Shown here: positions 7,188 to 9,474 of the stretch, one piece after another
Position numbering within the stretch: position 1 is the first letter of the stretch
How the letters are laid out: each line of letters opens with the position of its first letter
Assembly (NCBI GenBank): GCA_019415705.1
Contig: DXYS01000095.1
Coordinates: 42,239-51,712 of the forward strand
Direction: 5' to 3'
Source: Bacteroidales bacterium
GTDB lineage: Bacteria > Bacteroidota > Bacteroidia > Bacteroidales > Muribaculaceae
DNA length: 9,474 nt
Program-made: the position numbers and the translations under genes
The notes under the pieces: model-generated
What the model was told of the DNA's origin: nothing
What the model saw: only the letters and a program-made list of their open reading frames with translations
Databases searched by the model: none

Positions 7188-7649
7188 TCACTCGGCCGAA
7201 AACACATAGACGTCTTCGTCGGGACGCTTCATATTGTGCTGCTCACGGACCACACGCTCCATTACCGCAGGGTCAGATGACAGGCGCGAGTTGAGTTCCT
7301 TGTAATAGAGCATGGAGTCACGATTGATTTCGACCTCGGTCTGCAGACTGTCGATGATGCGCTGGTACTCTATTTTATGCAGTACAGACGTATCGCTGAA
7401 AAACAGCATGTAGACAATGGCGGCCATCACGCCGAGGGTCAGCAACGAGACATAGCGTTTGAGCCACGGAACAGATTTATCTCTTGCAGATTGCTCTGTC
7501 GGCTCGGTTTCTGATGGCTCGTCCTGCTCTTCGCAAGACGAATCATTGTCAGAAGACTCATCGGCATAATCTTCTGCCGGCTGCTCATCCTGCACATCCG
7601 GCAGGCTGTCGCCGCGGTCATCCTCCTCGTCGTCAATATCAATCTTCAT
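7188..7649 (-). CDS. FtsB/DivIC-like septum formation initiator protein
   Basis: FtsB/DivIC proteins are small bitopic divisome components that link early and late division proteins through a periplasmic coiled coil. This 153-residue protein has one transmembrane helix (about 66-84), a heptad-like segment (about 88-122, IEYQRIIDSLQTEVEINRDS) and the typical distal region of the Bacteroidota family, YYKELNSRLSSDPAVMERVV then EQHNMKRPDEDVYVF. The odd feature is the N-terminus: about 57 residues before the membrane that are strongly acidic (about 25 Asp/Glu against 3 Lys/Arg) and presumably disordered in the cytoplasm. ATG 7649 is the start; there is no ATG nearer the helix. It lies 37 bp downstream of the secreted-protein gene and touches or nearly touches the next gene. 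The family call rests on architecture and the C-terminal motif. It could be named either FtsB or DivIC, so no symbol is given. Confidence 0.87.
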   Translation of the reverse strand: MKIDIDDEEDDRGDSLPDVQDEQPAEDYADESSDNDSSCEEQDEPSETEPTEQSARDKSVPWLKRYVSLLTLGVMAAIVYMLFFSDTSVLHKIEYQRIIDSLQTEVEINRDSMLYYKELNSRLSSDPAVMERVVREQHNMKRPDEDVYVFSAE

Positions 7650-7686
7650 GACAATCTTTTTGCTGAATGGAGATTCAGGTTTCTTA

Positions 7687-9264
7687 TCAATCGGCTTTAA
7701 ACACTTTGACAGACTCTACACTGCCGTCGTCATAGACTGTTGTACGTACCTTAAGCACGCTGCTGCCGGCATCTGTCGGACGTCCCTGCATGTCATGATA
7801 ACTTACAGACAATGCACGACGCTCCGTAGTGATTGACGAAATGCCGGATGTGCCGTAACTTGCGGTCTTATTGATTACGTCAAAGATAAGACGGCGCGAT
7901 TTGTATTCGTCGTCTCCGTCTTTATAGACGGTCTCCACTTCGATAGTCTTTGTCGCAGCAGGCAGATTCTGGAAATAAATATAACGTTTCTCACCGAGAT
8001 CACCACCATGCATTACGTATCCGTATTGCGAGAAATTATACGGAATCTCTGTCATAGCCTCACGGAACGGATAATCGGTCGTGTTGAAAGTATACGGCTC
8101 GCCGTTGACATAGAATCTGAAACAGAGCGACTCTTTACCGAGAGGATGACCGTCGGTCGCCACAGCAGCCGATGTAAAAGTAAACTCAGTCTCGCCGCCG
8201 GGATTGAATTCAAAGAAATTATCATAATAAACCGGATCGACGGGAACGTTTGTACTTTCGGCGGCCGGGGTCAGCAACAGCGCGCTGTAAATCTGATATA
8301 CCTCCGGCTGATCATTCTGTCCGGTAGAGTTGCCGAGATTGGCGGCATAAGGCTGCTCAGCGGCTGCCTCGAAGCGACCGAGAGACTCATCATATTCAAT
8401 CGGAAGATAATTGTAGGCTACATACTCCGGCTCAGTGCCGCTATAGTCGGCTGACAACGACGCAAAAACAATCGGAAAGTCATATGAAGTAAAACTTACG
8501 ACCTGAAACGACGGCATACGCAGTTCGCCCTCGACCAACTCAGCTTTAAGCCATGCAGCCGGATACTTCGGGTCGAGACCGAGAAACCAGAAGGTGTCAC
8601 CGTCGCGATAATAAGACGCGGCCACACGCGTGCTCGTCATGTCAGCACGATTTGTATAGATATAATCAAGCTTTATATTACCGTCTTTATGAAGAGCGGT
8701 CGGGGTAAATGATATATCATTTGCCAAGGCATAATAGACGTCAGAATTTGTTGTCTGGTCATACTCAGGATACTCGGCCGTGCATATAACAAGATGGGGA
8801 CGTTTTTCATTGACACGCATCTTAAAAACGCCGTTATCATCGACATCAAAAATAATTTTCTCGTCATAAAACTCCTTGGTCACAGAGTTGCCCGCACGGA
8901 AAGCCCTGTCATACAAACGAAGAGTCAGGACCTGATCAGTATTGGGAGTCTGATAAACCGGCTGCCCCGGTTCGACGGTAACAGTTTTTTCAGCAGGGTC
9001 GTATACGCCTTTTATATAAGCAGGCATCGAATTACGCATCAGCGGATTAGGGAGCCACACAACATTATCGTCGGCAAAAACTATACTCTGCGTCGAGTGA
9101 CAATCATACATCATGCCGAAAAGGTTGTCCTCGTTGCGTTGGTCAAGCCAATATTCCTTGACGGCGCCATCAGGTCGCTCAGTAACAATGACCGGCAACT
9201 CTTCCGCGCCAAGCGATATTGAGCCCAAAGTGACAGTCAAAGCAGTAAGTAGAAAATTCTTCAT
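7687..9264 (-). CDS. Secreted multi-module protein with a sorting-like C-terminus
   Basis: A 525-residue exported protein that I do not recognise by name. Residues 1-20 (MKNFLLTALTVTLGSISLGA) are a Sec signal peptide with probable cleavage before EE and no lipobox Cys. Two similar modules follow. In the first (about 61-104), a VFADDNVVWL strand leads to AYIKGVYDPAEKTVTVEPGQ. In the second (about 215-255), YYRDGDTFWFLGL leads to AAWLKAELVEGELRMPSFQ. Both match a strand - Trp/Tyr-(I/L)-K - short turn - proline/glutamine pattern that I recall from secreted Bacteroidales proteins. A beta-rich, probably Ig-like region occupies 340-465. The tail (485-525: VSYHDMQGRPTD, then LKVRTTVYDDGSVESVKVFK) resembles a type IX secretion C-terminal sorting domain (Y-D-x-x-G-R...R-x-x-x-x-DG...K), though the usual Gly-(I/V)-Tyr is replaced. 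It heads the operon with ftsB-like and mutS, behind its own promoter. No enzymatic motif is visible; an adhesion or surface role is only a guess. Confidence 0.85.
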   Translation of the reverse strand: MKNFLLTALTVTLGSISLGAEELPVIVTERPDGAVKEYWLDQRNEDNLFGMMYDCHSTQSIVFADDNVVWLPNPLMRNSMPAYIKGVYDPAEKTVTVEPGQPVYQTPNTDQVLTLRLYDRAFRAGNSVTKEFYDEKIIFDVDDNGVFKMRVNEKRPHLVICTAEYPEYDQTTNSDVYYALANDISFTPTALHKDGNIKLDYIYTNRADMTSTRVAASYYRDGDTFWFLGLDPKYPAAWLKAELVEGELRMPSFQVVSFTSYDFPIVFASLSADYSGTEPEYVAYNYLPIEYDESLGRFEAAAEQPYAANLGNSTGQNDQPEVYQIYSALLLTPAAESTNVPVDPVYYDNFFEFNPGGETEFTFTSAAVATDGHPLGKESLCFRFYVNGEPYTFNTTDYPFREAMTEIPYNFSQYGYVMHGGDLGEKRYIYFQNLPAATKTIEVETVYKDGDDEYKSRRLIFDVINKTASYGTSGISSITTERRALSVSYHDMQGRPTDAGSSVLKVRTTVYDDGSVESVKVFKAD

Positions 9265-9305
9265 CAGAGACAGATTAAAAATTCAGAAATTTGATGTTTT
9301 CAACA

Positions 9306-9339
9306 CAAAAATACTCAAAAAACAGACAAGTCAAGCAAA
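9306..9339 (-). promoter_or_regulatory. Candidate operon promoter
   Basis: On the minus strand TATTTTTG (9313-9306) matches the Bacteroides -7 consensus TAnnTTTG exactly. TTTG at 9339-9336 lies 22 bases upstream, at the wide end of the accepted -33 spacing. The start would fall near 9300, leaving a leader of about 35 bases before ATG 9264. It would drive the secreted-protein gene and, by read-through, the FtsB-like gene, the membrane protein and mutS. A strong terminator directly upstream (9414-9453) supports the need for a new promoter here. Confidence 0.5.
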
Positions 9340-9366
9340 AAATATGAGATTTATAAATCACATAAG

Positions 9367-9403
9367 AATTATAGGGCCCATAGGCCCTATTAGGCCTATA
9401 ATT
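9367..9403. repeat. Degenerate 9-bp intergenic repeats with nested inverted repeats
   Basis: From 9371 three near-copies of a 9-base unit follow each other: ATAGGGCCC, ATAGGCCCT and ATTAGGCCT. The segment also folds in two exclusive ways. The inner hairpin has an 8-bp perfect stem (9371-9378 with 9383-9390, arm ATAGGGCC) around loop CATA. The outer inverted repeat pairs AATTATAGG (9367-9375) with CCTATAATT (9395-9403). I recall similar short TATAGG/CC repeats scattered between genes in Bacteroidales. It lies between the upstream terminator and the operon promoter. Function unknown. Confidence 0.6.
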
Positions 9404-9413
9404 ATCAAGCAGG

Positions 9414-9453
9414 GGATATAAAAAAGCCCCGGGGCTCGTGTGAGTCCCGGGGC
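9414..9453 (-). terminator. Intrinsic terminator of the gene entering from the right
   Basis: On the minus strand a 12-bp GC-rich stem (9453-9442 with 9437-9426, one G-U pair, arm GCCCCGGG plus CTC) closes a 4-base loop. It is followed directly by six T residues (9425-9420) and a further A/T run. This is a textbook rho-independent terminator for leftward transcription. It isolates the operon starting at 9264 from the gene beyond the right edge. Confidence 0.9.
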
Positions 9454-9456
9454 CGG

Positions 9457-9474
9457 TTAGAAGGGGCGGTTACC
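9457..9474 (-). CDS. C-terminal end of an unseen minus-strand gene
   Basis: Only five codons and a TAA stop (9459-9457) are inside the window, reading ...Gly-Asn-Arg-Pro-Phe-stop. The support is positional: a strong leftward terminator begins three bases after the stop. A final Phe is common in outer-membrane beta-barrel proteins, but five residues are far too few to assign a family, and the true stop could lie further right in another frame. Confidence 0.4.
   Translation of the reverse strand, partial: GNRPF

Noticed and set aside
7663..7678. Small hairpin CTGAAT-GGAG-ATTCAG just upstream of the FtsB-like start.
   Set aside because: A 6-bp stem without a U-run on the transcribed strand is too weak to call a terminator; it may slightly affect translation but nothing supports that.
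8008..9222. Plus-strand open frames of 148 and 142 codons opposite the secreted-protein gene.
   Set aside because: The minus-strand frame has a signal peptide, modules and a sorting-like tail; the opposite frames show none of these and lack promoters.

Overview
The window looks like chromosomal DNA from a member of the Bacteroidales (phylum Bacteroidota), possibly a gut family such as Muribaculaceae. The evidence is a single-chain SecDF fusion, a lipoprotein with a Cys-Ser-Asp-Asp export signal, a Bacteroides-type -7 promoter element (TAnnTTTG), A/T-rich leaders without clear Shine-Dalgarno sites, and a secreted protein ending in a module that resembles Bacteroidota type IX sorting tails. The family-level placement is inference.

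Layout. Bases 1-248 (minus) hold the N-terminus of a lipoprotein that runs off the left edge. Its LPVMYIDT...PITSK segment recalls CotH-kinase-type lipoproteins. A divergent intergenic region (249-544) carries candidate promoters in both directions and three perfect palindromes. Next is secDF (545-3433, plus), the proton-driven accessory subunit of the Sec translocon, closed by a strong intrinsic terminator (3461-3507).

Everything to the right is on the minus strand. In transcription order (right to left): the last codons of a gene that enters from beyond the window (9457-9474) and its strong terminator (9414-9453); a small cluster of 9-bp repeats (9367-9403); a Bacteroides-type promoter (9306-9339); a 525-residue secreted protein (7687-9264); an FtsB/DivIC-like divisome protein with a long acidic cytoplasmic tail (7188-7649); a four-helix membrane protein of unknown function (6763-7161); mutS, the mismatch-recognition ATPase (4139-6751); and a GNAT acetyltransferase (3512-4033). 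The first four genes are separated by 37 bp or less and read as one operon. The GNAT gene follows mutS after 105 bp and may be read through or have its own weak promoter. It converges on secDF.

Most of this is core genome: protein export, cell division and mismatch repair. I see no phage, insertion sequence, CRISPR array or defence locus, and nothing I would call a new system. The points worth a second look are regulatory (palindromes at the secDF promoter, the 9-bp intergenic repeats), architectural (acidic FtsB tail, duplicated module in the secreted protein) and contextual (a divisome gene co-transcribed with mutS).
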